Shown one piece after another: positions 18,801 through 29,418 of a DNA stretch of 64,000 nucleotides. The notes beneath the pieces were generated by a model. The model did no database searches, had not been told where the DNA came from, and saw nothing but the letters and a program-made list of their open reading frames with translations. Every line of letters begins with the position of its first letter. Position 1 is the first letter of the stretch. A program made the position numbers and the translations under genes. The DNA comes from Telmatactis stephensoni (Eukaryota; Cnidaria; Anthozoa; Actiniaria; Isophelliidae), in the NCBI GenBank assembly GCA_029948255.1, contig JALIZF010001713.1, positions 496,001 through 560,000 of the forward strand, read 5' to 3'.

Positions 18801-21800
18801 TGGGTACCTAGTTGGAGATACGCTTCTTGTTAACGTAAGTTTGGCTGCTGTTTCGTTGCTGCTTCGTACGTAATATATGCCATGAACACGAGTGACCACG
18901 TTAAAAATATCCTCTCCTCGCCGCCTCGCTCCAGTCTTGCTCGGTGGATTAAGTAACAGATCGGAGAAATCTTCCTGATGTTAAACTTTTCTTGGCAGCG
19001 CAAGAATCCTATCCTCAGTGATCAGAAAAAGACCGTCAACGATGGCACCGTACCAATGCCTTTGTACGCATGCGCTCATGTCAAGAAAGACGTGAGTGCT
19101 GAAGAATTCAATGGTACGTAAATTTTACGTAAATCACGAACGTTTTCATGTTGTATTAGTAGCACACACCAATTTCTAGCTCCTTACGCGTAACGTAAAA
19201 GATCATTCTAAACTTAATCTGTAGGTTTACGTGCACAAAGAGTACAAAATCTTGATTTAACCATGTTTTAGACAATGAATCGTATTTCCCAATTCAAGTG
19301 ACTTGTAGTAAGAACATTATAAAGGCGAAAAAATCTATTTGTATACGTTTGTGCCTTAGAATGGGTGGAGCTCACCCCATACGAAGTGGGGATGTTCAAA
19401 TATGGAACATTTTTTACTCCTGAGAAATTTGGCAACAAGTACTTTTGTGGAGTGTGTGTTGAAGAGTATCCAGAACCTCCACTGCACTTCGTACAAGGTG
19501 AGAAAAGATTCTCAAAGCGATAAAAAATTAATAACCAACTGTAAATACTACTTGAAAGCCCCAACATATCCTATATGGCGTTCTCTCGGGCTACCTGTCA
19601 TAGACGTTAACTCAGGCTTCCTGTCATCTAGACATTCACTCGAGCTTCTATGATGAAGGCGTTCACTCGGGTTGCCTGAGATCATGGAGTTTACTCGGGC
19701 TTCCTATGATCTAGTAGTTCACTCGGGCTTCTTGTATCCTATGCCTTATGAGCAGCCTAAAAACAGTTGTTATATTTTCTTTATTTATCAAAAGGTTTTT
19801 GTGGTAGTGCGTTTACTGTTCTACTACAGCGAGTGTTGGGTAATCCTAGTAACCCAGACAAAACCATCCAAGAAATGAAAGAAATTCGTGATGACGGACA
19901 AACAACGATGAGTACGTCTTCTTTATAAACTCATTACTTTCGTTCTCATTTCCATTCATAATCTCATTTCCATCCCAATTCTCGTTTTTATTCTTACAAA
20001 TAGAAGAGGTTATGAAGTCATCAACTGCAAATGACAAGGACAGTGAAGCTGAAGAAGATGATAGCGAAGACGAGACAGTGTATAACGAACCTGCCACGAA
20101 AGCCAAGAAAGCCAAGTTAGAAGAAGAGGTGGACGACAAAAGTACCTTGGAGAAGATAGCAAATTTTATGGTCGAAAAGATCAGCTTTTTGAAAACAAGA
20201 GAGGGAAGGGCTGCCAAGATCCACAACTTTTTAAGAGGACTGGAACTTGTCATTAACCCGAAAGGTAACGACTTCAGTCTCGTGGCGTACTTTTTTGTTC
20301 TCACCACATTGTGACGTCATCTGTGTATCGATTAGAGTACAGACGCACGGAAAAATGGAATCTATTTGTTAAATATATCTATATATATATTCGTGCTATT
20401 GTAATTTTTTTTTATAATATTCATTTGATATATTTAGCCTTGTTAATGTTAAAAATTAGCTTTTGCAATACTTGTAATCAAATAAGTCATGCAAATAAAG
20501 CAAGCTACAACAACAACAATGACCACCTCTGTACAATGACCACCTCTGTACAATGACCACCTCTGTACAATGACCACCTCTGTACAATGACCACCTCTGT
20601 ACAATGACCACCTCTGTACAATGACCACCTCTATACAATGACCACCTCTGTACAATGACCACCTCTGCACAGTGACCACCTTTGTACAATGACCACCTCT
20701 GTACAATGACCACCTCTGTACAATGACCACCTCTGTACAATGACCACCTCTGTACAATGACCACCTCTGTACAATGACCACCTCTGCACAGTGACCGGCC
20801 ACCTTTGTACAATGACCACCTCTGTACAATGACCACCTTTGTACAGTGACCACCTTTGTACAATGACCACCTCTGTACAATGACCAGCTCTGTACAATGA
20901 CCACCTCTGTACAATGACCACCTCTGTACAATGAGCACCTCTGTACAATGACCACCTCTGTACAATGAGCACCTCTGTACAGTGACCACCTTTGTACAAT
21001 GACCACCTCTGTACAATGACCAGCTCTGTACAATGACCAGCTCTGTACAATGACCACTTCTCTACAATGACCACCTCTGTACAATGACCACCTTTGTACA
21101 ATGACCACCTCTGTACAATGACCACCTCTGTACAATGACCACCCATCTAACGCTAGTTTATTATTGTCAATTCATGTAGGTCATGCAAAATATGAAGTTG
21201 ACGTTGCAAGTAGTGACGTTGCAGCTATGGAACAAACTACTGATTCAAGTAACAAGCGTATGTTTGTTTGTGATGCTGGTCTCGTGTTCAACAGTCCTTA
21301 TCCTCTAGTTCTACGTAAAGAAAGACAAGTTGATTTGATTCTGTCGTTTGACTACAGCGCGCGTGAAAAGGATGTGTCGCCACCATTTGCGGTAATGTTC
21401 AGTGCTTATGAAAACCTAACGTAATGGGTTACGATTAACTGTTTTATTTGGATGGAGACTCCTTGTTTGATATCAATTCTTCCAGACGAATTTTATTATT
21501 ACCCGTCTACTTTTATTTAGTCTCTCTCTACGACAGCTTTTCTCTCTTTCCTTCTTTTCCTCCTTCCTTCCTTCCTTCTTTTTTCTAGTTCTGTATTTCT
21601 TTATTTCTCTCTATTTTTTCATTTCTCTCTTTTTCATTCATTAATTCCTTCGTTCGTTCGCTTATGTTTTTCTGTCTTTTTTTCTTTCGTTCGTTTATCC
21701 TTTTCTCTCTTGTTCTTTTTTTGGTACCTCATTTAAATCTTCATTTTTAGTTTTATGAGGTTAGAACTCATTTGTATGATGTTATTAGCTCTTATAAATG

Positions 21801-22417
21801 ACATACTTTTCTTATACCAGGAGCTCATAAAAGCTGAGAAGTGGGCGAAACACCACCATCTTCCATTCCCCCCAATCAACCATGAGGAACAGTATAAGAA
21901 GTATGGTCTTAGAGAATACTATGTGTTCAAAAATGACAAGGATCTTAACTGCCCCATTGTGATTCACTTTCCTTTGGTGAACAATTTGTTTCAGAAGTTC
22001 AAAGCGCCAGGTTAGTTTGAGTAGAAAAAGAAAGGAAGGGACGGAAGGATTGATTGAAGGAAGGAAGGAAGGATGAATGCAAAGAAGGAAGGAAAGAAGG
22101 AAGGAGGGAAGGAAGGATGAATATGCTAGCAAGGATGAATGCAAGGAAGGAGAAAGGGAAGGAAAGAAAGAAATACTAAAAATCCTTTTGCGTTTTCAGG
22201 TATACCTCGTGTTAATCTTGAAGAAGTCGAAGCTGGCAAAATGTCAATCTTTGAAGATCCTGAAAACGTCTACAGCACATTCAACTTTCACTACCCGAAC
22301 GAACCGTTTGACCGACTCGTTGAACTCGCAAACTTCAATGTGAAAGTGTGTAATGACGTCATTTGTGACGTCATGGCAGAATGTGTTGCTAGGAAACGTC
22401 AAAACGCAGAAGAATAA
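15848..22417 (+). CDS. Cytosolic (group IV) phospholipase A2, C2 domain plus catalytic domain; first exon not identified
   Basis: Fourteen exons join in frame: 15848-15929, 16360-16506, 17243-17367, 17451-17488, 17865-18003, 18107-18243, 18609-18834, 18999-19113, 19360-19497, 19795-19911, 20004-20264, 21180-21391, 21821-22010 and 22200-22417 (TAA). They give 714 residues against about 749 in human PLA2G4A. The enzyme releases arachidonate and other sn-2 fatty acids from membrane phospholipids after calcium-driven docking. The N-terminal C2 domain keeps the calcium loops (DTPDPYV, NPTWNETF, LMDAD..FDDE). The catalytic domain has the oxyanion motif GSGGGFRAM, the nucleophile motif as VLSGSAW (usually GLSGS) and the catalytic aspartate in DAGLVFN. 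An acidic linker (SEAEEDDSEDE) precedes TREGRAAKIHNF. The C-terminus PENVYSTFNFHYPN is typical. The start codon lies in an unseen upstream exon; ATG at 15862 is out of frame. The class is certain; the exact PLA2G4 paralogue is not. Confidence 0.94.
16030..16266. repeat. CTAGGATCATCC foldback element, copy 3, in cPLA2 intron
   Basis: It has the same termini (GGTGTTTACATGGCACTAGG / CATGTAAACACCCCC) and internal 12-mer repeats as the copies in the segmental duplication. Confidence 0.85.
16540..17208. repeat. About 670-bp TIR element in cPLA2 intron
   Basis: The inverted ends include CACTCCCATA / TGGGAGTG and GGATGCTCCACCC / GGGTGGAGCATCC. The interior has AAAGGGGTA-type degenerate repeats and an AATAATAATAAAGACTTTAT string. 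There is no transposase ORF. Confidence 0.65.
17536..17625. repeat. GTGACGCG/CACGTGA palindromic cluster in cPLA2 intron
   Basis: GACGCGTGACG, TCACGTGA and ACGCGTCACGTGA strings recur about eight times in 90 bp. This gives many overlapping CACGTG E-box and GACGCG palindromes. Confidence 0.6.
18019..18085 (+). repeat. (TTTG)n microsatellite in the pyrimidine tract before cPLA2 exon 6
   Basis: Imperfect GTTTGTTTGCTTG units end about 20 bp before the acceptor at 18105-18106. Confidence 0.85.
19580..19740. repeat. Degenerate 30-40-bp tandem repeat in cPLA2 intron
   Basis: The phrase GTTCACTCGGGCTTCCTGT-ATC recurs five times with variation between exons 9 and 10. Confidence 0.75.
20277..20372 (-). 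repeat. Composite palindromic repeat, partial copy directly after a cPLA2 donor
   Basis: The right half of the 1541/35390/40868 family (GTGGCGTACTTTTT... GACGTCATCTGTG... CGCACGGAAAAATGGAA) begins 12 nt after the donor at 20265. Confidence 0.75.
20515..21144. repeat. 17-bp minisatellite (CAATGACCACCTCTGTA), about 37 units, in cPLA2 intron 11
   Basis: Tandem units differ mainly at one to three sites (CTCT/CTTT, ACC/AGC, AAT/AGT). One unit at about 20791-20802 carries a 4-nt insertion. Because 17 is not a multiple of 3, all frames are covered over three units, which creates long stop-free but meaningless reverse-strand ORFs. The array ends 36 bp before the exon 12 acceptor (21178-21179). Confidence 0.97.
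21530..21725 (+). repeat. Pyrimidine-rich (TTCC/TTTC) tract upstream of cPLA2 exon 13
   Basis: Almost uninterrupted C/T sequence with short TTCC and TTTC runs, ending about 95 bp before the exon at 21821. Confidence 0.9.
22022..22178 (+). repeat. Purine-rich (GGAA/GGAAG) tract downstream of cPLA2 exon 13
   Basis: GAAGGAAGGAAGGAAGG-type sequence starts about 10 nt after the donor at 22011. It is broadly complementary to the tract upstream of the same exon. Confidence 0.9.
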
Positions 22418-22514
22418 AGACAGTCGCATTACAGCAAAATTTGTGTTCGATTATTATCGTTTTGCCATAGTTTAATTTATCAACACCTAGAGTAAGACTA
22501 TTCTGATATTTTGT

Positions 22515-22520
22515 AATAAA
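22515..22520 (+). promoter_or_regulatory. Candidate polyadenylation signal of cPLA2 (AATAAA)
   Basis: AATAAA lies about 100 bp after the stop. Another AATAAA overlaps the stop codon itself (22413-22418) but would leave almost no 3'UTR. Confidence 0.55.
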
Positions 22521-22921
22521 CTATTTTGTAAAGTTGCAGGTTTCCAGCTTTAAGGAGACCGTGACTATATTAGCAAAAAGTAATTAGAAGACCTTCATTT
22601 GAAACTTTTTTGTATGAAATTTAATGCTGATTTCAAAAAATAAATAGAGAAATGGGTGTAATCAGCGTTGAATGGATGCCTATTTACGAGTTTTTGCGGC
22701 AAAAAATGCGGTGCAAAATACAATGTAACGAATGACGAAATAAGATTTAAGACACTTAAACCAAGATTTCTTCCTTTAAAAGATCATTTGAGAATAACAT
22801 TAAACTTTCTGGGGGAAAAAACGTCTAAAAATGAATTTTAAAGCTTCAGTTTTCTTACAACGTAAATACTGTTTCGTGCAATCGTTTCATTCTTGGGATA
22901 TGTGACATGGTCTTCATTCAA

Positions 22922-23043
22922 AATTTCATTCTTTCATTCATTCATTCATTCATTCATTCATTCATTCATTCATTCATTCATTCATTCATTCATTCATTCA
23001 TTCATTCATTCATTCATTCATTCATTCATTCATTCATTCATTC
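22922..23043 (+). repeat. (TTCA)n microsatellite, about 30 units
   Basis: Essentially perfect TTCA repeats directly abut the SINE that follows. Confidence 0.97.
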
Positions 23044-23061
23044 TCATCAATGAAAGAAGCA

Positions 23062-23205
23062 GGAGCAAGGATGGCACAGTTGGTTAGTGCGCGGCCTTCG
23101 GTGCGAGAGGTCCCTAGTTCGATCTTCAGTGACCTCACATCCTTGTTTCAACTTCTTTCCTTTCTGTGTAGCTTTAATTAGCTTTAAATACCCTTAAAAC
23201 GGAGC
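23062..23205 (+). mobile_element. tRNA-derived SINE
   Basis: A pol III A box (TGGCACAGTTGGTTAGTGC, 23072-23090) and a B-box-like AGTTCGATCTT (from about 23115) have tRNA-like spacing. The sequence does not close a proper cloverleaf and continues into a non-tRNA tail, so it is a SINE and not a functional tRNA gene. Confidence 0.7.
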
Positions 23206-23337
23206 ACTGATGGAGAGAGGGGAGTAAAATGAGCGCACCGTCGACCTCAAGTTTATCAGTTACCAAAATTACTGTCACGAGTTATCGACGTAAAATATGG
23301 TCGTTTACTTTACTTTACTTTAAGAAGATACTTCAGG

Positions 23338-23535
23338 GGCGGATCCAGGATTTTGCAAAGGGGGTGTCCCAAATAGGCCTCATGAGAGATGACGTCACAT
23401 CCAAGATGGCGGCCTCCTAACAACGGAATCTGATGATGTCATCTAGCAAGAAATCTATAAAACAAGGAATAAGTACGGCGCTAGGGGGGGGGTGTCCAGT
23501 ACACCTATGGACATCCCCTGGATCCACCACTGTAC
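23338..23535. repeat. TIR element (GGGGCGGATCCAGGATTTT family)
   Basis: Ends AGGGGCGGATCCAGG and CCTGGATCCACCACTG are inverted. Relatives occur at about 58790 and 61553-61733. Confidence 0.65.
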
Positions 23536-24089
23536 TTTGATGAAGAAAGTTGGAAAAGCTGGGCTCGTATGATGGACCGCACACCTAATTGGAAAGCGGA
23601 TGATTGATCATACAACGTCAAATCCGCTAAATTCTCAGCGACTATTAAGCTTATGGTACGCGGTTCAATGGTGCTCAGCATTTGTTGATCAACTAATGTG
23701 GAACGGTGATCGTTCAACATGTTGAACGTTCAACTGAACGCGGTTCAACATTTGTTGTCCCAGTTGTTAAACGATGCCGCGCAACAAATGTTGAACCGTG
23801 TATTATTCTTTACTCTTATTTTAAGAAAATGTGAAATGGAAAACAAATGTATTGAGCTATGACGTCACTTCCTCTCGTTAACAAATTGGAACGACACTCG
23901 CGATTAATTTATTGGGGATGTAGCAAATTCCCAACTTTCGGGACAAAAAAGTACTTCTTCCCGGTTTCGTATTGGAATGCAGGTAAAGCTATAGTTGTTT
24001 TACCTTCAAAAATTGTGTTTTTTGAGAATTTTCAATTGAAACGTACGTATCGAAATTTGTTGGTATCTCTTGCATGGGGGTCTCAATGG

Positions 24090-24312
24090 GGTTAACCGTT
24101 AGCCGTAAAAGGGCCAAAAATTTAACCGTAAGCCGTAATAATTAGGAAAAAACTAACCGTTAGCCGTAATGAAAAGTTAGACGTAATAGCTTTTTCCAGC
24201 GTTCTCAACAATAGAAATTATTTTTTAACCATCAAGAACAATGGAAATTAGTTATTAACCCACTTTAACGTAATCGTAAAAAAGCCAAAATATTAACCGT
24301 TAAACGTAATAG
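24090..24312. repeat. Degenerate AACCGTTAGCCGTAA tandem repeat
   Basis: The 15-nt phrase and relatives (TTAACCGTAAGCCGTAA, TTAACCGTTAAACGTAA) recur at least six times with A-rich spacers. Confidence 0.75.
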
Positions 24313-24369
24313 CCACCACCCATGTAGACCCTCTTGCATAACAACACAGTGTTTTCATACAAAATTTCG

Positions 24370-24655
24370 TTTTTTGAAAATTCGTATCTCCTTGATTTTT
24401 CAACATATCCTTCAAACTTCACAGTTTTACTGATTTTGATATGCTCTTTCCAGCTATATGGTCATTGTTTTTAAGTTTGGGAACTTTTGGAATTACATGA
24501 AAAAGCCGTTAGTATGAAATGACTGTAGCAATTCACAAAATATATCATTTACACGTATAAGATTGCAGAATACGTCTTGGTAACTGTCATATTCGCATTC
24601 AGCATGAAAAATCAGTTTAGAATAGTTATGTTACCAGCTTCTACCCCAACTTGAA
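24370..24655 (+). repeat. Dispersed 270-285-bp repeat, copy A
   Basis: It runs from TCTCCTTGATTTTTCAAC to GTTACCAGCTTCTACCC. Copy B is at 38378-38640 in the same orientation, nearly identical over the whole length. Confidence 0.88.
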
Positions 24656-25297
24656 TGCCTCCAGGTATCTGATTTTTCGAAAATGCGCCTAGTCAATACG
24701 GAATCATTTCATTTTATTTCAGTTTCGTTTCGTTCCGTTTCGTTTCTTTTCTTTTCCTTCCATTCCATTCCGCGCCGTCCATTCATTTCACAGAAAAGTA
24801 AACAAAGAGACTTAAAAAGCGTTTAAATTCCAAAGTCAGACTCTCCATACCAGGTTGGGCTTCCTGCAGTTACACGTTGCGTGACACACTAGTGTCACGG
24901 TAGCGATGGCGTGACGGTCAATTTTTTTCATGTTTTTTATGAATGAACAAAGCAATGTGCGTAAACATCTGTAGTGGTGAAAATATCAAAAAACGTTCAG
25001 CATTTTTTAAAAATATAAACATTTTAATTATATAATCTCATTTTAAAGGAAATTTGTTGAAACTTTGTTTTGAAAGTGGGCAGTTTTTTGGAAAACCCGT
25101 ACAGGTAGACTAGTGGTGAAGTGAGCCTTGTCTAAAATGTTTGATATGTCGGATTTGAGAGCACGCCCAGTTGTTCATCAGAAACATTGTTAGTATTATA
25201 ATACCTATTCACTTGGCTATTGGCACGCTAGCGAGGAGTTAGCTTCTCTTGTACTGTTGTTGAAAGCATTCATCTGGTTCATCGAGATTTTGTAATC

Positions 25298-26140
25298 ATG
25301 ACTTCTGCGGAGCATTTGGCCAAAGTCAAGGCAAAGTTAACTGCTATTAAGGAGAAAATTGACCAAACTGAGGATAGAGAACTCGAAGCAAAAGAAAAAC
25401 TGAGAGAGGCAGAAGAACGGCTCGAAAAAGCTTTGGGTGAGGTCGATTCGTTTAAACGACGAATTCAACTTGTTCAAATCGATGCAAAGAAGATCAAAGA
25501 AGCTTTGGACGTTAAGCAACATGAGCTTGAAGGGATGCAAAGAAGATCGAAGAGCGAAGAAGAGCAATGTAAATCACTCGAGGTTTCAGATAGAGAGAGC
25601 GATCAGAAAATGCACGACATGGAGGATGCCCTCGAAGAATCCGACAGGCGAGATAAAGATGTACAAGTGAAACTCGCAGAGGTGGAACTCAAGTATAAAG
25701 TTACGCAGAATGAATTGGAGAAAACAAACCTACGAGCAGACAAGAGCGAAGAAGTTTGCAATTCGATGGAAGCAAAACTAACAGGCTGTGTTGAAAACAT
25801 GACAGAACTCGAAGCGAAGGACGCCGAAGCAAGTGAACGCGAAATCGAAGGTGAAGAAAAAATCGCCTTCATTCAAGAGCAACTCAAAGCCATGATTTAC
25901 CGTTATGAAGAGGCTGAGCGAAAAGCCCCGCCACTCGAAAACCTCATGTTTGCCATGATGGAAGAAATGGATGTACTGAAGGTCAAGAAGAAGGAAGTTG
26001 AAGACGAGATGAAAGCGATGGGTGATTTAGTTGAAGAAGCAGTTACGGTCGAGAAGAGTTCGCCTGCTGCCAAGTTTGAAGAGCGAGCACCAGAACCCGA
26101 ACCCGAACCCGAGGAAGAAGAAGAAGAAGAAGAGGAGTAA
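25298..26140 (+). CDS. Tropomyosin-like coiled-coil protein, single exon, acidic Pro-Glu tail
   Basis: One uninterrupted ORF of 280 codons with ATG at 25298 and stop at 26138-26140. Tropomyosin is a parallel coiled coil lying along actin filaments and controlling myosin and actin-binding-protein access. The heptad pattern runs through about residues 1-240, with tropomyosin-like stretches RRIQLVQ (about 54-60), the MEDALEE region and LEKTNLRADKSEE. It is almost the family length (284). Two oddities: there are no introns, although the neighbours are heavily split, and the C-terminus is not the usual overlap segment but a spacer (SSPAAKFEERA) followed by PEPEPEP and a run of nine glutamates. That tail could alter head-to-tail polymerisation (inference). 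A retrogene origin or an intron confined to the 5'UTR are both possible. A candidate AATAAA lies at 26688-26693. Confidence 0.85.
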   Translation: MTSAEHLAKVKAKLTAIKEKIDQTEDRELEAKEKLREAEERLEKALGEVDSFKRRIQLVQIDAKKIKEALDVKQHELEGMQRRSKSEEEQCKSLEVSDRESDQKMHDMEDALEESDRRDKDVQVKLAEVELKYKVTQNELEKTNLRADKSEEVCNSMEAKLTGCVENMTELEAKDAEASEREIEGEEKIAFIQEQLKAMIYRYEEAERKAPPLENLMFAMMEEMDVLKVKKKEVEDEMKAMGDLVEEAVTVEKSSPAAKFEERAPEPEPEPEEEEEEEEE

Positions 26141-26899
26141 AGTAAATCCATATGTAGAACATCGGCAAAGACATTAAAGGTCAATATTTTCCTTTTTAAT
26201 TTACTGACTAAACTTTTATGTATTATTTTCTATAACGTCAATTTAGATTATAATTTTAGATATGTATAATGTAGACCATTTCTTGTGAGGGTGCAAACAT
26301 GAAAATCGCGAAATTTCCAGTACTTAAGGTGATAAGTGGTCTTTCATATCATCGATTTGTAATTGCACTTGAATGTCGATGATACTTAAGTGTTTGCGCT
26401 TTGAAGAACAACATTTATATCGTAAAACTAATTTATCTGAAACCTTTTGCTAACTTTGTTCACCTTTGAGAACATTACAAATTACAAAAACCAAAACATT
26501 TATCAAATCAATCAATGGCAGTCAGTTATAGTCCACCTCTGACCCAGAACGAAGTTGACGAGTCGCTAGCCAGAATTTCTGTCCAACATCAACCTGTTCC
26601 CGAGTAACAAAAATATCTTTTAATTGATTAAAAATAATTTATAGGAAGAAATCGATGTCTTCTTGTAATTCTGATACTTTATTCGCAAATAAAAGAGGTA
26701 TGTTTGGGGAACATTTAGTTGGGTGGATGTTATCCCGAGGGATGCGGGTCATTGGTCCGTAAGAGTAGTCCTTGAGGCTTTCACTAATCAAGATTAAGGC
26801 CATATGTAATAATTTTGGTTACATTGGTATGGCATTTGGTGCCCATTTCCATGAAGATAAGATAATCTTAAAGCTTTAGGGATAACTACTTTTAATTAA

Positions 26900-27132
26900 A
26901 GAATCCTAGTCAGCCGCCATTTTTGTCAGCCAGAAAATACCGAGACATTTAAAGCATCCATTTCCATCGGCTGATTTTGCCAAGCTAGTAAATGCAGAAT
27001 TTTTAACTAAATATGGCTAACTAAGTATCATACTTTATTTTCGGATAATAACTTCGAAGTTTGTGCTGGAATATCAGCTATAGTTTTTGAGGGTAAACAA
27101 TGAAAAAGGAGTGGCTGACTAGGATTCTTTAG
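26900..27132. mobile_element. Non-autonomous DNA element, TIR AAAGAATCCTAGTCAGCC
   Basis: Inverted ends AAAGAATCCTAGTCAGCC and GGCTGACTAGGATTCTTT flank about 195 bp without coding capacity. Confidence 0.8.
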
Positions 27133-27790
27133 TGTCTCGAGAGAAAAGAATTTAAAACAGAAGACTTAACCCTGGTCTTCTTGGGTTAGAATACTTTCAC
27201 ATAAACGGGCACGGAGTCGTACTTGACTAAAGAAGATGTTAAAAAATCCAATAAATAATACCTTGTCATCCAGACTTCGATAGGATAAGGATAAGACTAA
27301 GGGCGTGTAGTTCTCAAAGCAGGTTATCATTTTTATATCGATATCACAGTATTAGAGCCTACATCAATTTTATTGTAGGGGAGAAACCACAGTGGGCTTT
27401 TCACCGTACTGAAGTCCTAATATAGTTCTTTTATTTAGACTGCGCGCATAGCTATTTGTCGTCCCTTGAATTGGTTATTTGGGTGCGTGCTAGTAGCGTT
27501 TTCTACTCGTGCTAGTAGTAAGCGAGCGAGCTAACAAATTTAGCTTTCGCTTTTATATATAAAGTAATGAACATTTTAGGTGTGCACTAAAATGCGGACG
27601 AACATGTACAACACTAAGCAGTGAGACAAATGTCTGGCGTGCGTGTTTGTTTTTCTCTCTTTGTGTTTCCCCTTTGTTACTTATCAGTGTACTGGAGATC
27701 CAAAATAATGACGTCCCTTGGGAGGTTTCTGTATGGGGAAGATCTTATTTATTTCCATCGTTCTTCTTTCACTTGACTCGTTGCACACTA

Positions 27791-27985
27791 AAGGTGATAT
27801 TACACGATACGATTTGCAACAACGATTTTCCGCGCAACACTTGTAGAAATGAATAATTTTGCGTTAAAGTTTTTAAAAAATTGAAACCAAACAATGGAAC
27901 GTGATGTCAAAGCAAAACTCTTTTGCCTTTTTATGTTCATCGACTTTACCAGCATCAATGTTGCGCGGAAAATCGTTGCAATGCA
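27791..27985. repeat. Truncated copy of the GGTGATATTACACG TIR MITE
   Basis: The left end (GGTGATATTACACGATACG... CGATTTTCCGCGCAACA) is clear. An inverted GTTGCGCGGAAAATCGTTGCAA block closes it. The full copy is at 2848-3077. Confidence 0.7.
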
Positions 27986-29418
27986 AGCACCACCTGAAAG
28001 CTTTTACCATTCGGAGAGAGTAAGGGGTGGACGACCATAGAAAAGTGAGGGGAGGGGAGGGGAAGAAACAAAAAAATTCATGCAAAAAGACTGGAACATG
28101 AAATCGTGCAGTGCAAAGAATTAGGCAAAGAAAATAAACTTATAATTTCCTCCTGAAAAAGAAAGAAAAAAATCGTGCACAAACAGGGGGCAAGAAAACA
28201 AAGGCGCAAGCTGCAAATCCTCCATCTCTTTTCTTAGTATCATAGTGAAGGAGATTTCGTCATTTTATTATTCAACAACTTTATTATTAAACTACTAAAG
28301 CATAAAAGAAGTAAGACATAACGCATGTTTTGATTGGCCAAAAGACACTCGAGGTACCACAGGCAACCCAAGCTCTAAAAACTAGACGGTAATTTGACTG
28401 TTGATATTTAGACTAATTCCATTCTGTTCGCTCCTCAATTGGGCTTCCTGTGGTGGTAGTTGAAGCGACCTACCGATACAAAGGAGCTACCGATACAAAA
28501 GGAAACAAAACAATTTCGGGCTACCTGTGTAAGTGAGTGATTCCACGCCGGAATCATCCCTCTTCGACGGACTCGCGCGATAGCCAATCAGCGCTGTCGC
28601 GCGATAGCCAATCAGCGCGCGAGTTTCATGGGAGCTATGGGATTCTATGCAAACATCAATGGCTTGTCCTAGGCATGGGGAAATTGTTAAACCGACAGCA
28701 AGTTGAGGCTTATATTTGCTGCGAACTGCAGAGTAGCGACGTACACTTATCGTTCCAGGAATGACCGCTGAACGAGACGATCTGTGACTCGCTGGCGACG
28801 ATCCTCTGAGCAGTCAGTAAAATGACCTGCGTTCGTTACCGTTAAACATTTTCAGCACAGACTTTACAACAAGCAGTCATTTTATGCATTCCAAAAAAGT
28901 TAGCCTGGAAACGCAATTCAGCTTACGTTTCTGATGAATCACGCGCTCAAAGATTGCTCCCCGACCCACCCGACCCACCAAGTTCACCAACTCTAGGGAC
29001 CCCAGATTGAGATGAGTCTTAATTGATGTTTTGATCGAAGCCGTGGCCTGGGGCCATACCTCATCTTTATTCCTTCCTTGGTTGAATAACTGACTACAGT
29101 ATAACATAATCATCCTAGCCTGTCCCCTAGGGGTCTACCAATATGAAGCACCCCCACCCCCACGGGACTATAGAATACTGAACAATAGAGTACCGGTAAT
29201 ATAACTTTATTAAACGATAGCACACATATTTGTACGTGACACAACTTTCTAGACGTTGTCTCGTTTTCTGTTCACTACATCCCGCAGCTCTGTTTCTGTC
29301 AGTGCTTTGTTTTGATTTCTTTGGACGACTTCATTACTTGCTGTCATCCAGCGCTACAAATTTGAGTCATTTGAATACATTTAGTTGATAGTGCTTGACA
29401 ACTGACCAGGCAACCAAA

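Larger units (their letters stand above)
22521..25297. other. Intergenic, repeat-rich, no gene seen
   Basis: It holds the TTCA microsatellite, a SINE, a GGATCC-type foldback, a degenerate AACCGTTAGCCGTAA array and a 285-bp dispersed repeat, each listed separately. Around 23730-23800, GCGCAACAAATGTTGAACC strings form another inverted repeat. The promoter of the tropomyosin-like gene presumably lies in the last few hundred bases; no clear TATA box was recognised. Confidence 0.55.
26141..29418. other. Intergenic, no gene seen
   Basis: Only short ORFs without homology to a recognised family. It contains a CTAGTCAGCC TIR element, a truncated TIR MITE and a direct repeat TCGCGCGATAGCCAATCAGC at about 28573 and 28592. 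The promoter and 5'UTR of CH gene 1 should lie at its right end. Confidence 0.55.

Noticed and set aside
20515..21144. Regularly spaced repeats resembling a CRISPR array
   Set aside because: The units are contiguous 17-mers without unique spacers, in a eukaryotic intron.
20449..21146. Long minus-strand ORFs (up to 228 codons) with repeating HCTEVVIVQRWSLYRG
   Set aside because: They are translations of the 17-bp minisatellite in a cPLA2 intron. All three frames are open because the unit lacks stops.
22893..23087. ORF with HSFIHSFI repeats
   Set aside because: Translation of the (TTCA)n microsatellite.
23062..23140. Functional tRNA gene
   Set aside because: A and B boxes are present but no acceptor stem or proper anticodon arm forms. 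It is a SINE head.
25337..26184. Several ORFs opposite or offset to the tropomyosin-like gene
   Set aside because: They are shadows of the coding frame with no independent homology.
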